Shown: piece by piece, positions 20,892 to 28,743 of the stretch | Layout: each line of letters begins with the position of its first letter | Numbering within the stretch: the stretch's first letter is position 1 | Assembly: GCF_023630175.1 (NCBI RefSeq) | Contig: NZ_JALLIN010000063.1 | Coordinates: forward strand, 1-33,376 | Length of the DNA stretch: 33,376 nt | Direction of reading: 5' to 3' | DNA from: Streptomyces cellostaticus | Lineage (GTDB): Bacteria; Actinomycetota; Actinomycetes; Streptomycetales; Streptomycetaceae | The notes under the pieces: generated by a model | Databases searched by the model: none | The model's input: the letters and a program-made list of their open reading frames with translations, nothing else | Told to the model about the DNA's origin: nothing | Position numbers and translations under genes: made by a program

Positions 20892-22217
20892 ATGACGTCG
20901 ACAACTTCTGGTCTTCTCACCGCCGCAACCTCAGCAACTAAGGCTGTTGCCCAGCACTCCGGGTTAGACACCGATGCCTGCTTCCGGCGGAAGGCGGTCG
21001 AGGTGCGATGTGGATGTCGACGGCGTGGCGCAGTTGAGAGAATCGCGTGCGTCGGCTGGGCCTGGGCTGCCGCCATGTTGTTCCAGATCCCTAACGCTCT
21101 CGCCCAGGGCTGCGGCTCGACCACCGTGGCCTGGGCAACGCGCCAGGAGCGGGTCTACCCGGGCCGGCACGGCGCAAAGTCTGCACCTTTCCGAAGCCTC
21201 CTCGGGATCACGGCCAGCCAGTGGCTGATTACGTCCGTGACAAGCGAGGTCGGGGTGCGTGGAGACCTGCCCCCCGGCAAGGAGGCTGCAGAGCCCGTCA
21301 CGGATGTGCCGGTGAACCGACTTGCCAAGCGTGCGCCGCCTGTGTCCTACCACGCCGAGACGCACTCACTACTCGTTACTCTACGCAGGTCGCTGCTAGG
21401 GGCGACCTGCAACCAGGTCGCGGAGCTCCTGAAGATCCTTGGTGCCGCAGTCACTGGGGTCGGCCACTGGCAGCCTCTCGACGTGCAGGGAACGTCGATC
21501 AGCCCGGACGCAGGCAGTCTGCTTACCCTGCCGGGCGGCGCCATCGGCCTCCGGCTGGCCACCGAAGCCCAGCAGGCGGCACTCACGTTACTGCGCGCTG
21601 CCACGTTGGAGCTGTTTGGTTGTGAGCAAGCGCCCGTTGACTTGGCACCTGCTCACATTTGCGAGGTACATGGCGAGACCGACGGACTACCACGAGACCT
21701 TCCTCCACTTACTGGCCGAGGTAAGAGGGGCGTGCCCCTGTGCGGTGCTAGTCCCGGCGGGCGCGGTGGTGCTCGTACGCGTGGTCTGGTACCCCGTAGT
21801 TGCTGTGCACGGGTCGAGAGGCGCAGACCCCGACGTCGATCGTGGTCGGGGGTCGCTTTCTCCGCAGCGAGTCGAGCGCCGGGAGCGAGCAGCCGTACAG
21901 CCTGTTCATGCGTCCAAGTGACGGACGATCCGTTCTTCGAACTTGGCACGCGACTGCTGCGGAGCCAGCCAGTGCGATCAGGCCGTGAAGTGAGAGGTTT
22001 GCGCGGGAACTCGGCGGCAGCGCACCGCCGGCCATGTCCTCATGCAAATTCCACCAGGACCACGTCCATGTCGCGTTCGGATCAACAGCATGGGCCAGAG
22101 CACTTACCTGGATGTCGGCCTGAAGTGGCTGGTCTTGAGCCGCTGGCCACTGCCACTGACCCCGACTCGCAGCACTGCCGCTGTGGTCCCGGCCGCCACG
22201 CCGTGGACACCCTCTAA
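20892..22217 (+). CDS. Uncertain open frame between the two operons
   Basis: An open frame of 441 codons. In its favour: an AGGGA ribosome site six bases before ATG 20892, and an end 16 bases before the next gene's ATG, as if it led the right operon. Against it: the product resembles no family I know. The first part is Cys/Arg-rich with weak GC bias at third positions, and the last ~200 residues are Arg/Ser/Gly-rich like an out-of-frame translation. Only the middle (about 21240-21610) has protein-like codon use. It contains two TTA codons (near 20964 and in an ACG-TTA-CTG context near 21588), which are rare in Streptomyces and depend on bldA. It may be a decayed or frameshifted gene, an orphan gene, or no gene. 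Confidence 0.18.
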   Translation: MTSTTSGLLTAATSATKAVAQHSGLDTDACFRRKAVEVRCGCRRRGAVERIACVGWAWAAAMLFQIPNALAQGCGSTTVAWATRQERVYPGRHGAKSAPFRSLLGITASQWLITSVTSEVGVRGDLPPGKEAAEPVTDVPVNRLAKRAPPVSYHAETHSLLVTLRRSLLGATCNQVAELLKILGAAVTGVGHWQPLDVQGTSISPDAGSLLTLPGGAIGLRLATEAQQAALTLLRAATLELFGCEQAPVDLAPAHICEVHGETDGLPRDLPPLTGRGKRGVPLCGASPGGRGGARTRGLVPRSCCARVERRRPRRRSWSGVAFSAASRAPGASSRTACSCVQVTDDPFFELGTRLLRSQPVRSGREVRGLRGNSAAAHRRPCPHANSTRTTSMSRSDQQHGPEHLPGCRPEVAGLEPLATATDPDSQHCRCGPGRHAVDTL

Positions 22218-22221
22218 GCCT

Positions 22222-22228
22222 GAAGGGA
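22222..22228 (+). promoter_or_regulatory. Ribosome binding site deciding start at 22234
   Basis: GAAGGGA lies about five bases before ATG 22234. It selects this start over the upstream in-frame ATG at 22042, whose extra residues have no recognisable similarity. Confidence 0.6.
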
Positions 22229-22233
22229 ACAAG

Positions 22234-23391
22234 ATGAGGTCCCATGAGAGGTACCGATGGGCAGGACGGCCCGAACTTGTCCTCCTGCTGACACTGGCGC
22301 ATACACAGGTATCGGCGGATGACATCGCTGACTGCCGAGTACTACTCCAAGAACACCGTGACAGCTTCGATTGGGGCCTGTTCATCGACCAGGCTAGTCG
22401 GCACAAGGTACTGCCCCTGATCGGCAGAAATATGGCTGTGCACCGCCTCCACCACTCAACGGATGGAGTCCCGCTCGTCCCATATCGATGGCTCTTCGAA
22501 TCGGTCTACTATGCCAATAGGCGCCGCAACGAGGAGTTGGCGCGGGAGTTCGGCAAGGTGTTCACCGCCCTGAACTCCGCCGGCCTCCCTTATGCCGTGC
22601 GCAAGGGGCCGGTCATCACCGAATCTCTGTACCCGGACCCGGGGATGCGCCGCATGTACGACCTCGACATCCTCGTAGAGCGCGAGGACGCCCGCCACAT
22701 CGGGCGAGCGCTGTCAGCGTGCGGCTACGAGCAGGGCCGCCTATCGGAGGACGGCACGGCGGTCGAACCGTTCACCCGTAAGACTCAGGCCTTCTGGCGG
22801 CTCCACGTCAACAACGAGCTGCCGTTCATCAAGCCCTCGCTCGATCCGGCCGTGGACGTGTTCTCTATCGACCTGTGCCTGGACCTGTTTCAGAAACACG
22901 CACGGGGCAACCTGACCACCGCAGAGGTACTCGGCCGCCGGATTCCGGCCACACTGTGTGACTCCGCTTCGTTTGCCCTGTCCCCGGCAGACCAGTTCGT
23001 CGATCTCTGCCTCCATTTGCGGAAGGAAGCAACGGCCCGCTACTACATGGCGGCCGGCGTCGACCTGCAGATCTCGAAATTTCTCGACGTTGCGCTGAGT
23101 TGCGCGCGCCTCACCGCCACCGACCAGTGGAAGCGGGTCATGACGCACGCACGCAGCACTGGCACTGCAGAGAGCGTCTACTACGCGATGTTCTACACAC
23201 GCTTCCTCTATCCGGAAGCCGTACCGGAAGAGCAACTTGCCGCCCTCGGTGTGGAAGACCTCGGTTTTCTGGAGGAGTACGGGGCTGTCGATGGCAAAGT
23301 CGGCCGGTGGGAGAAATCCTTTCCCGAACGACTCTTCGCTCGCGAGCGGAAATCTGCCGCCCAGGGTGCCTCGGCTGTTCCCCGTGTCTAA
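22234..23391 (+). CDS. Nucleotidyltransferase-like protein (NTP_transf_5 type)
   Basis: A 385-aa protein resembling the uncharacterised nucleotidyltransferase family found in bacterial biosynthetic and capsule clusters. The signature is LPYAVRKGP (Lys124-Gly125), then a YPDPGMRRMYDLDILV block in which Asp143 and Asp145 form the metal-binding D-x-D. A second acidic patch, DVFSIDLCLD, follows further on. The rest is mainly helical. No reaction is established for this family; transfer of a nucleotidyl or phosphoryl group to a small molecule or protein is inferred from the fold. It is the first secure gene of the right operon and ends overlapping the ROK kinase start. It could use a phosphorylated intermediate made by the kinases downstream. 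Confidence 0.8.
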   Translation: MRSHERYRWAGRPELVLLLTLAHTQVSADDIADCRVLLQEHRDSFDWGLFIDQASRHKVLPLIGRNMAVHRLHHSTDGVPLVPYRWLFESVYYANRRRNEELAREFGKVFTALNSAGLPYAVRKGPVITESLYPDPGMRRMYDLDILVEREDARHIGRALSACGYEQGRLSEDGTAVEPFTRKTQAFWRLHVNNELPFIKPSLDPAVDVFSIDLCLDLFQKHARGNLTTAEVLGRRIPATLCDSASFALSPADQFVDLCLHLRKEATARYYMAAGVDLQISKFLDVALSCARLTATDQWKRVMTHARSTGTAESVYYAMFYTRFLYPEAVPEEQLAALGVEDLGFLEEYGAVDGKVGRWEKSFPERLFARERKSAAQGASAVPRV

Positions 23392-24232
23392 CCGACCGGC
23401 GCGGTGGCCGGTGGAGCTGCGCACACTCGGCGTGGACATCGGCGGCACAACTTGGTCGGTGGGCCGCTGGGATGGCGATGCTCTCCAGGTGATCGCGACG
23501 GGAGTGACAGGCGAGCACGCCCCGGAAGAGGTGCGAGGCCTGCGCTCGGCCATTGCCCAGGCCACCGTGCTCGGCGAACCCGTGGACACGGTTGGTGTCG
23601 CGTTCCCCGGCGCAGTGGCGAAGGACGGCCGCGTGACCGACTGGCCAAACCGCCCCCGGTGGGTGGGCGCCCACCTGGCATCAGCGTTGGGAATAGGAAG
23701 GGACGTCCGATTGGAAGTCACAGACGACGGCGTGGCCGCGCTTCGCGGTGAGACAGCACTGGGCGTCGGCCGAGGGCTCTCGGACGTTCTGCTACTAACC
23801 CTGGGTACAGGCATCGGCGGTGGACTCCTGCTCGACGGACGGGTGCGTGCGCCCCTCCCGCACGACGCCCGCACGATCGGGCACCTTCGAGCGCTGCCCC
23901 CGGACGGCGTCAGCCACACACGATGCTCCTGTGACCGCACAGGCTGCCTGCAGACGGCGCTGGCCTCCCTGCCAGACGAGCGGGTGCTGCGGGAGCAGGG
24001 ACTTGCCGCGTGGCCTGCGGGCGAAAGGCTACTGGACTTCCTCGCCGACCTTACGCGGATCCTGGCCGTACCCTGGCTAGTGCTGACCGGCGGCTTGTTG
24101 TGTCGTGACGCGTTGCGCGAGGCGCTGACGTCCGGCGCGGCCGATCGCGGACTAACGATGCGTGTCCCGGCGCGCCCCGAGCAATCAACGCTGCTCGGCG
24201 CTCTGGCCGCTGGTGGGTGGCAACATGACTAG
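23384..24232 (+). CDS. ROK family sugar kinase (kanosamine/glucokinase-like)
   Basis: About 282 aa, ROK family. The N-terminal phosphate-binding loop is GVDIGGTTW. A second glycine motif, TLGTGIGGG, follows, and the zinc site is of the GH...C-x-C...GC type (GHLRALPPD, then CSCDRTGC). I use GTG 23384, which overlaps the upstream stop by 8 bp; GTG 23411 is an alternative start. In rifamycin-type clusters a ROK kinase (RifN) phosphorylates kanosamine. Here the next three genes are a phosphatase, a Gfo/Idh dehydrogenase and an AHBA-synthase-like aminotransferase, the same set, so kanosamine or a related amino sugar is the likely substrate. Confidence 0.88.
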   Translation: MSNRPARWPVELRTLGVDIGGTTWSVGRWDGDALQVIATGVTGEHAPEEVRGLRSAIAQATVLGEPVDTVGVAFPGAVAKDGRVTDWPNRPRWVGAHLASALGIGRDVRLEVTDDGVAALRGETALGVGRGLSDVLLLTLGTGIGGGLLLDGRVRAPLPHDARTIGHLRALPPDGVSHTRCSCDRTGCLQTALASLPDERVLREQGLAAWPAGERLLDFLADLTRILAVPWLVLTGGLLCRDALREALTSGAADRGLTMRVPARPEQSTLLGALAAGGWQHD

Positions 24233-24911
24233 GGCTTTCCTGTTCGACCTGGACGGCACCATCATCGACTCCGAGCCTGTCGCGGTGGAGGCGTTCATAG
24301 AGTCGTACGCTCACTTCGGCGGCCCGGGCGCGGCGCCCGTCGAACGCTTCCTCGCCATGGCTGGCCGTCCCTTCGAGGAGATCGTTGCCGCCATCGGTAT
24401 GCCTGACGGAATGGTCGAGGACTTCCGGACACGCTCCCGTGCCCGAGCTCATCGAGTACGGGTCTTTCCCGGCATGCGGCAGGTGTTGACCGACCTGGCT
24501 ATGGACTCGGCAGCTGTGGGGATCATCACCGGAAAGGACCGACCGCGCGCCGAACATGTGCTCTCGCTGGTCGGGCTGACCCCGCTTTACGGAGAGCTGG
24601 TCACACCATCCGATCCACCCCGTCCCAAACCTGCCCCCGACGGTGTCCACTGGCTGTGCGAACGGCTCGGTGCAACTGCCGCGAACTCGGTGCTCGTAGG
24701 CGATTCGGTCATTGACATCGCCGCCGGCCAGGCTGCCGGTGCCACCACGGTGGCATGTCTATGGGGTGCCGGACGTCCTGCGGATCTCCGGGCGGCTGGC
24801 CCCGACCTGGTCGTGGCCCGCCCTGAGCACCTGGGTGCGGCGCTGCGCCCCTTCGCGGGGTGGAGCGAGGACCGCTGCGTCCGGGAACGCGTACGCAAGG
24901 AGGTCCCGTGA
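24225..24911 (+). CDS. HAD family phosphatase (RifM/NtdB-like role)
   Basis: A 228-aa haloacid-dehalogenase phosphatase of the phosphoglycolate phosphatase/CbbY type. Motif I is FDLDGTIID (nucleophile and acid/base Asp), motif II is IITGKD, motif III Lys lies in RPKPAPDG, and motif IV is VGDSVIDI. A helical cap occupies residues 15-80. ATG 24225 overlaps the kinase stop (ATGACTAG). In kanosamine formation (NtdB) and in rifamycin clusters (RifM), HAD phosphatases release the sugar from its 6-phosphate. Context supports a similar step; the exact substrate is inferred. Confidence 0.92.
   Translation: MTRAFLFDLDGTIIDSEPVAVEAFIESYAHFGGPGAAPVERFLAMAGRPFEEIVAAIGMPDGMVEDFRTRSRARAHRVRVFPGMRQVLTDLAMDSAAVGIITGKDRPRAEHVLSLVGLTPLYGELVTPSDPPRPKPAPDGVHWLCERLGATAANSVLVGDSVIDIAAGQAAGATTVACLWGAGRPADLRAAGPDLVVARPEHLGAALRPFAGWSEDRCVRERVRKEVP
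24897..24903 (+). promoter_or_regulatory. Ribosome binding site for dehydrogenase gene
   Basis: AAGGAGG lies four bases before GTG 24908, inside the end of the phosphatase gene. It is a near-perfect Shine-Dalgarno and fixes the GTGA-overlap start. Confidence 0.6.
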
Positions 24912-26005
24912 TCCTGCGCCCAGGCTTCCGCGTCCTAGTCGCGGGGTGCGGCGAGATCGCCCGGCGGGTTCATCTGCCGTACCTGACGACGCACCCTTGC
25001 CGTCCGGAGATTGTGCTGTACGACACCGACCCGGCCACTGCTAGCCGCGCTGCCAAGGAGTTTGGGCTGCGAGTCCACGACGGGCCGCCGAGCGCGGCCG
25101 GCGCCGAGGCGGCCGTCATCTGCACACCGCCCTCATCCCATGCGGATCTCGCCGTTGTTCTGCTGGAGGCTGGCGCGCATGTAGTGTGCGAGAAGCCTCT
25201 CGCGGACACTATCGAGGGCGCACAGCGTATCGCCGGGGCCGCCCGCCGCCACCGGCGGGAGGTCTTCCCCTGCTACACCAACCGCTTCCGCGATGACGTA
25301 GGGGTCTTCCATGAGCTGCTGGCCTCGGGAGAGATCGGTAAGCCGCAGCAAGTGTCCGCCCGGTGGCGGCGACGTAGCGGAACACCGGGCACGCAAGGTG
25401 CACTGTCGGCGGGTGTGCTGTGGGACCTCGGCTCCCACCTCGTTGACCTGGCCCTACGACTGACCGGCTGGTCCGGCCAAGCCACCGTGCTTGCCACGGC
25501 GACATCGGCCGAGTACGAACCCGGCGCCGCCGACGAGGGCTGGTATGGCAGCAGCGCGCCGGCCTCAGCCGCACCTGTCGTCGACACCGTGCACGGACTC
25601 GCTCGGTTCAGCGGTGGCGGTGCGCTGAGCCTAGAAGTGTCATGGCACGCACATGATGTACGCGACGAGGTGCTCATACGGGTCACCGGCACCCGCGGCG
25701 TAGCCGAGTTGCGCACCCTCTTCGGCTTCAGCCCGGATCGGCGTACGGTGCCGTCGCCAGCCATCCGGGTCACCACGGATAACGACCCCCGCTGGCGCAT
25801 CGTCCTCGACCAGCAGTCTCGCGAGCCGGTCGAGTACCGGCGCCAGCTTGACCTCGCCTTCTCGACGCCCAGGACCGACCCCGCCCGACGCCTCGCCGAC
25901 CTCACGTCGGCCGTTACCTCGGTTGCGCTCTGCGATGCGTTCGCCCGGTCGCTGACCACCGGCGCTTCCGTAACCGCCCTGCTTCCCGAGGACACCCGAT
26001 CGTGA
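24908..26005 (+). CDS. Gfo/Idh/MocA oxidoreductase (RifL/NtdC-like role)
   Basis: A 365-aa NAD(P)-dependent sugar dehydrogenase. It has an N-terminal Rossmann motif VAGCGEIARRVH, the conserved CEKPLADT segment (EKP motif), and a C-terminal alpha/beta domain. GTG 24908 overlaps the phosphatase stop (GTGA). NtdC oxidises glucose-6-phosphate at C3 and RifL is the counterpart in AHBA clusters. The product is then aminated by a DegT enzyme, which is encoded directly downstream here. The 3-oxidation of a glucose derivative is therefore the favoured reaction. Specificity (free sugar phosphate or UDP-sugar) cannot be read from sequence. Confidence 0.92.
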   Translation: MILRPGFRVLVAGCGEIARRVHLPYLTTHPCRPEIVLYDTDPATASRAAKEFGLRVHDGPPSAAGAEAAVICTPPSSHADLAVVLLEAGAHVVCEKPLADTIEGAQRIAGAARRHRREVFPCYTNRFRDDVGVFHELLASGEIGKPQQVSARWRRRSGTPGTQGALSAGVLWDLGSHLVDLALRLTGWSGQATVLATATSAEYEPGAADEGWYGSSAPASAAPVVDTVHGLARFSGGGALSLEVSWHAHDVRDEVLIRVTGTRGVAELRTLFGFSPDRRTVPSPAIRVTTDNDPRWRIVLDQQSREPVEYRRQLDLAFSTPRTDPARRLADLTSAVTSVALCDAFARSLTTGASVTALLPEDTRS

Positions 26006-27204
26006 CCACTGCGGCATTTCCCCCGTCGAGCCCTGTCCGCACGCGGCCATTCCCCGCTTGGCCCCGACCACCGCAAGGCCTCAGCGAGCGGCTGGAGCAG
26101 CTGCTCGCCAGCGGCCACTGGTGGCAGTCTGGTGACGGCGCCGCGGAGGAACTGGAGTCCTGGCTGCGCGCCGAGCACCAGGCGCTCAGCTGTGTCGCCG
26201 TCGCCAACGGGACCGTGGCGCTGGAAATCTCCTTTCGCGCGCTAGACATCGGGCCGGGCGATGAGGTCATCGTCCCGGCCACCACCTTCGTTTCCAGCGC
26301 TACCGCAGTGTCGACCGTCGGTGCCACGCCGGTGCCAGTAGATGTCGACCCCACCACCTGGTGCCTGGATCTTGACCGGGCCGCCGAGGCGCTCACGCCA
26401 CGGACCCGGGCCGTCGTCGTCGTCCACTTGGCGGGGCAGCCGGCCAACCTGCCGGCCGCCAGAAGCTTCTGCGACCGGCATGGTCTCGCCCTGGTGGAGG
26501 ACAGCGCACAGGCGACCACGGCCTCCTGGGGTGCGCACCGGGTGGGGACGGTCGGCGATATCACCACCACCAGCTTCCAGGCCGCCAAGCTGCTGCCGGG
26601 CGGCGACGGCGGGGCCGTGCTGATCAAGTCTGATCCGCAGCTCGCCCGTAGGGTGGAACTACTCGCAAACTGCGGTCGCCCGAGGGGGAGTGGCTCCTAC
26701 GCCTTCGAACTGATCGGCACCAACGCACGCATCAGCGAATTCGCCGCGGCCACAGTAATGGCCCACGTCGCGGAGTACGAGGAACTGTGGCGGATCCGCG
26801 ACCAGACCGCCGGTCGGCTGCGGCGGGCGCTGCAGTGCATCGACCCCGGCATGGTGCTCCCGCCGCACCCTGAGGTCACGCGGCACGACTGGTACATGTT
26901 TATGCTGCAAATCCCGGCGACCTGGCGGGAAGCTGGCCTGGGAAACATCGCATTCACTGCACACCTCAACGCCCAGGGCATTCCGGCCGCCGTGATATAC
27001 CCGCCCTGGCACCACGTACCCGCCTACCGGGGTGCCCTGGGTGACACTCCCGTCGCCGGACACGCAGGCGAGCACGGGATTTGGCTGCACCACCGACTGC
27101 TGCTCGACAGCGACACGGCGGAGGACGTCGCCACGGCCGTCATGCACCTGACCGAGGCGGCCGCGGCATCGGCCTTGCAGCCCGGAGGTCATCATGCGCA
27201 CTGA
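26002..27204 (+). CDS. DegT/DnrJ/EryC1 aminotransferase, AHBA-synthase-like
   Basis: A 400-aa PLP-dependent sugar aminotransferase. The PLP-ring Asp is Asp167 in VEDSAQ, and the internal aldimine Lys is Lys196 in SFQAAKLLPGGDGGA. That context matches the AHBA-synthase subgroup (SFQ-x-x-K-x-x-x-x-G-E/D-GGA) better than most sugar aminotransferases. GTG 26002 overlaps the dehydrogenase stop. In rifamycin-type clusters RifK has two roles: transamination of a 3-keto-hexose on the way to kanosamine, and aromatisation of aminodehydroshikimate to 3-amino-5-hydroxybenzoate. The neighbouring kinase, phosphatase and dehydrogenase support the first role. The DHQ-dehydratase-like gene immediately downstream makes the second conceivable. 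Confidence 0.93.
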   Translation: MTTAAFPPSSPVRTRPFPAWPRPPQGLSERLEQLLASGHWWQSGDGAAEELESWLRAEHQALSCVAVANGTVALEISFRALDIGPGDEVIVPATTFVSSATAVSTVGATPVPVDVDPTTWCLDLDRAAEALTPRTRAVVVVHLAGQPANLPAARSFCDRHGLALVEDSAQATTASWGAHRVGTVGDITTTSFQAAKLLPGGDGGAVLIKSDPQLARRVELLANCGRPRGSGSYAFELIGTNARISEFAAATVMAHVAEYEELWRIRDQTAGRLRRALQCIDPGMVLPPHPEVTRHDWYMFMLQIPATWREAGLGNIAFTAHLNAQGIPAAVIYPPWHHVPAYRGALGDTPVAGHAGEHGIWLHHRLLLDSDTAEDVATAVMHLTEAAAASALQPGGHHAH

Positions 27205-27853
27205 CGGTTTCCGGCTGGAACACCTAGTCTGTGAAACGCCCGCGCCTGAACGCGCCCCTGGCTTCCTCTGGTACGAGCACGACTGCGACCTGCTCGAGGC
27301 CGGAACGGTGCCGCGCGGACCCCTTCCCGCAGCCGCGCACCTGATCGCGGCAACCCGACGTGGCCCCTCCGAGGCCCTGCGCAAGGTGCTGCCGCACCTC
27401 AAGGAGACCGCCGCCTCCCATCTTCAGTTCGAGGCCGGTAACGACCTGCAACACAGCTCGCGTGCTGTGACCACAGCGCGTGACCATGGCATCGCTATCA
27501 TCGCCGCCCATCACCTGCATTCCCCGCCCGCGACCGCCGCGGAACTGCGTGCTGCTGTACTGCGGTTGAAAGCGCTAGAAACACCCTTTATCAAGATTGT
27601 CTTCCCGGTCTCCGCGCAGAGGCAGGTGTGGTGGTCCATCGAACTGCTAGCCGACTGGCCACACTCCGACGTGGCCCTCAGTCTCACCCCGGCCGGCGGG
27701 GTGCAGGCCCGGCTGGCTGCCGCACTCGCCGGTTCGCGGCTCGTCTACGCACCGCTAACCGACACCCGCGAGCGGATGGCGGCGCACTGGTACCGGCATC
27801 TGCTGGGCAACGAGGCCCGGACCACTGAGGACAACGGAGCACGTATCTCGTGA
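27194..27853 (+). CDS. Type I 3-dehydroquinate dehydratase-like protein
   Basis: A 219-aa TIM-barrel protein resembling type I 3-dehydroquinate dehydratase (AroD). Key residues align with the E. coli enzyme: Glu80 (QFE), His106 in AAHHLHSPP for catalytic His143, Schiff-base Lys134 in FIKIVFP for Lys170, and Arg173 in QARLAAALAGS for the substrate-binding Arg213. ATG 27194 has GGAGG five bases upstream and overlaps the aminotransferase by 11 bp. Actinomycetes normally use the unrelated type II enzyme, also for aminodehydroquinate (RifJ), so a type I-like enzyme here is unusual. Likely role: dehydration of dehydroquinate or its 5-amino analogue. Similarity is distant but the catalytic set is intact. 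Confidence 0.82.
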   Translation: MRTDGFRLEHLVCETPAPERAPGFLWYEHDCDLLEAGTVPRGPLPAAAHLIAATRRGPSEALRKVLPHLKETAASHLQFEAGNDLQHSSRAVTTARDHGIAIIAAHHLHSPPATAAELRAAVLRLKALETPFIKIVFPVSAQRQVWWSIELLADWPHSDVALSLTPAGGVQARLAAALAGSRLVYAPLTDTRERMAAHWYRHLLGNEARTTEDNGARIS

Positions 27854-28743
27854 ACGATCAGAATTCGGCCCTGCTTATGGTGAAGCCGGACGGGGTCCAC
27901 CAAGGTCTCACCGCAGCGGTACTGGCCTTCCTGAGGGCCCGGGGATTCGAGGCGCACTGCATCCGGCGGATGCATCTCACCCCCGCCGCCCGGTCCGCCC
28001 TGTACGCGACCACCCGCTCCACCGGCCAGCTGGACTGGGACCTCAACGGTGTGCTGTACACCCTTGGCCCGGTGGACGCGGTCCTGCTCACCGCACGGGA
28101 CTTTCCACCGGACCACGGATCTGCCGCAGCCCATGTGTCCCGCGACCTCAAAGGCCACTTCGTGCCCACTCGGTCGGCGCCAGGCACCCTCCGCGGCGAG
28201 CTCAATGCAATGAACCCGATCTTCAACCTTGTGCACACCTCAGACGACCCCGAGGAGTGCAGCCGCGAGGCTCGCGTCCTGTTTGGCGAGGACTGGCGCA
28301 GCCTGCTCGGTCCGCGCTCGGCTACCGCGGCAAGCGGCACGGCAGTGGCCGCACCGCATGCCCGCCTGCTCGACCACTGGGCGACCCTCGCTACCACCCT
28401 CGGCCCACTGCTAGCCGCCGCGCCCAGGCAGGGCTTGGCCCTGCTGTACGAGTTCGGCTGGCCAGCTAGTCAGACCCCTGACGCTGCCCCGCAGGACCGC
28501 CACCGGCAATACCAGGCTGCGCACAACACGCTGACCGGCCTAGCCACTGCTCTCCGTTCGGGACACGTTTCCGAAATCCATCCGCTGCTGCCGGAGTTGC
28601 TCCCGGGCGGCGTGCGCTTCCCCACCCTTGCCGAATTCCTGCGGCAGGCGCAGACCCGGCAGCCGGGTCTTTCGGCATGGGACGCCTATCTCACTTACAC
28701 CACCTTGCGTTATCTCGATCTCTGTCTTGAGGAGTTGCTGTGA
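27850..28743 (+). CDS. Nucleoside diphosphate kinase-like protein with C-terminal extension
   Basis: A 297-aa protein whose first ~150 residues match nucleoside diphosphate kinase. It has MVKPDGV (Lys12), the GPVDAVLL strand, LRGEL (Arg115), Asn126 and the phospho-His129 in NLVHTSDD. Ordinary NDKs are about 140-150 aa and end shortly after this point. Here a mainly helical domain of about 140 residues follows (roughly 160-297) that I do not recognise. GTG 27850 overlaps the previous stop (GTGA). The intact His suggests phosphotransfer, either to NDPs or, in this cluster, to a phosphorylated metabolite. The pairing with a thymidylate-kinase-like gene three genes downstream is notable. Substrate unknown. 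Confidence 0.82.
   Translation: MNDQNSALLMVKPDGVHQGLTAAVLAFLRARGFEAHCIRRMHLTPAARSALYATTRSTGQLDWDLNGVLYTLGPVDAVLLTARDFPPDHGSAAAHVSRDLKGHFVPTRSAPGTLRGELNAMNPIFNLVHTSDDPEECSREARVLFGEDWRSLLGPRSATAASGTAVAAPHARLLDHWATLATTLGPLLAAAPRQGLALLYEFGWPASQTPDAAPQDRHRQYQAAHNTLTGLATALRSGHVSEIHPLLPELLPGGVRFPTLAEFLRQAQTRQPGLSAWDAYLTYTTLRYLDLCLEELL

Noticed and set aside
21748..22302. Minus-strand frame considered as a transposase remnant in the middle region
   Set aside because: I could not match any stretch to a transposase motif, and a neighbouring plus-strand frame is equally open.
22739..23940. 399-codon minus-strand frame opposite the nucleotidyltransferase and ROK kinase
   Set aside because: Ser/Arg/Pro-rich shadow; both plus-strand genes have clear family motifs.
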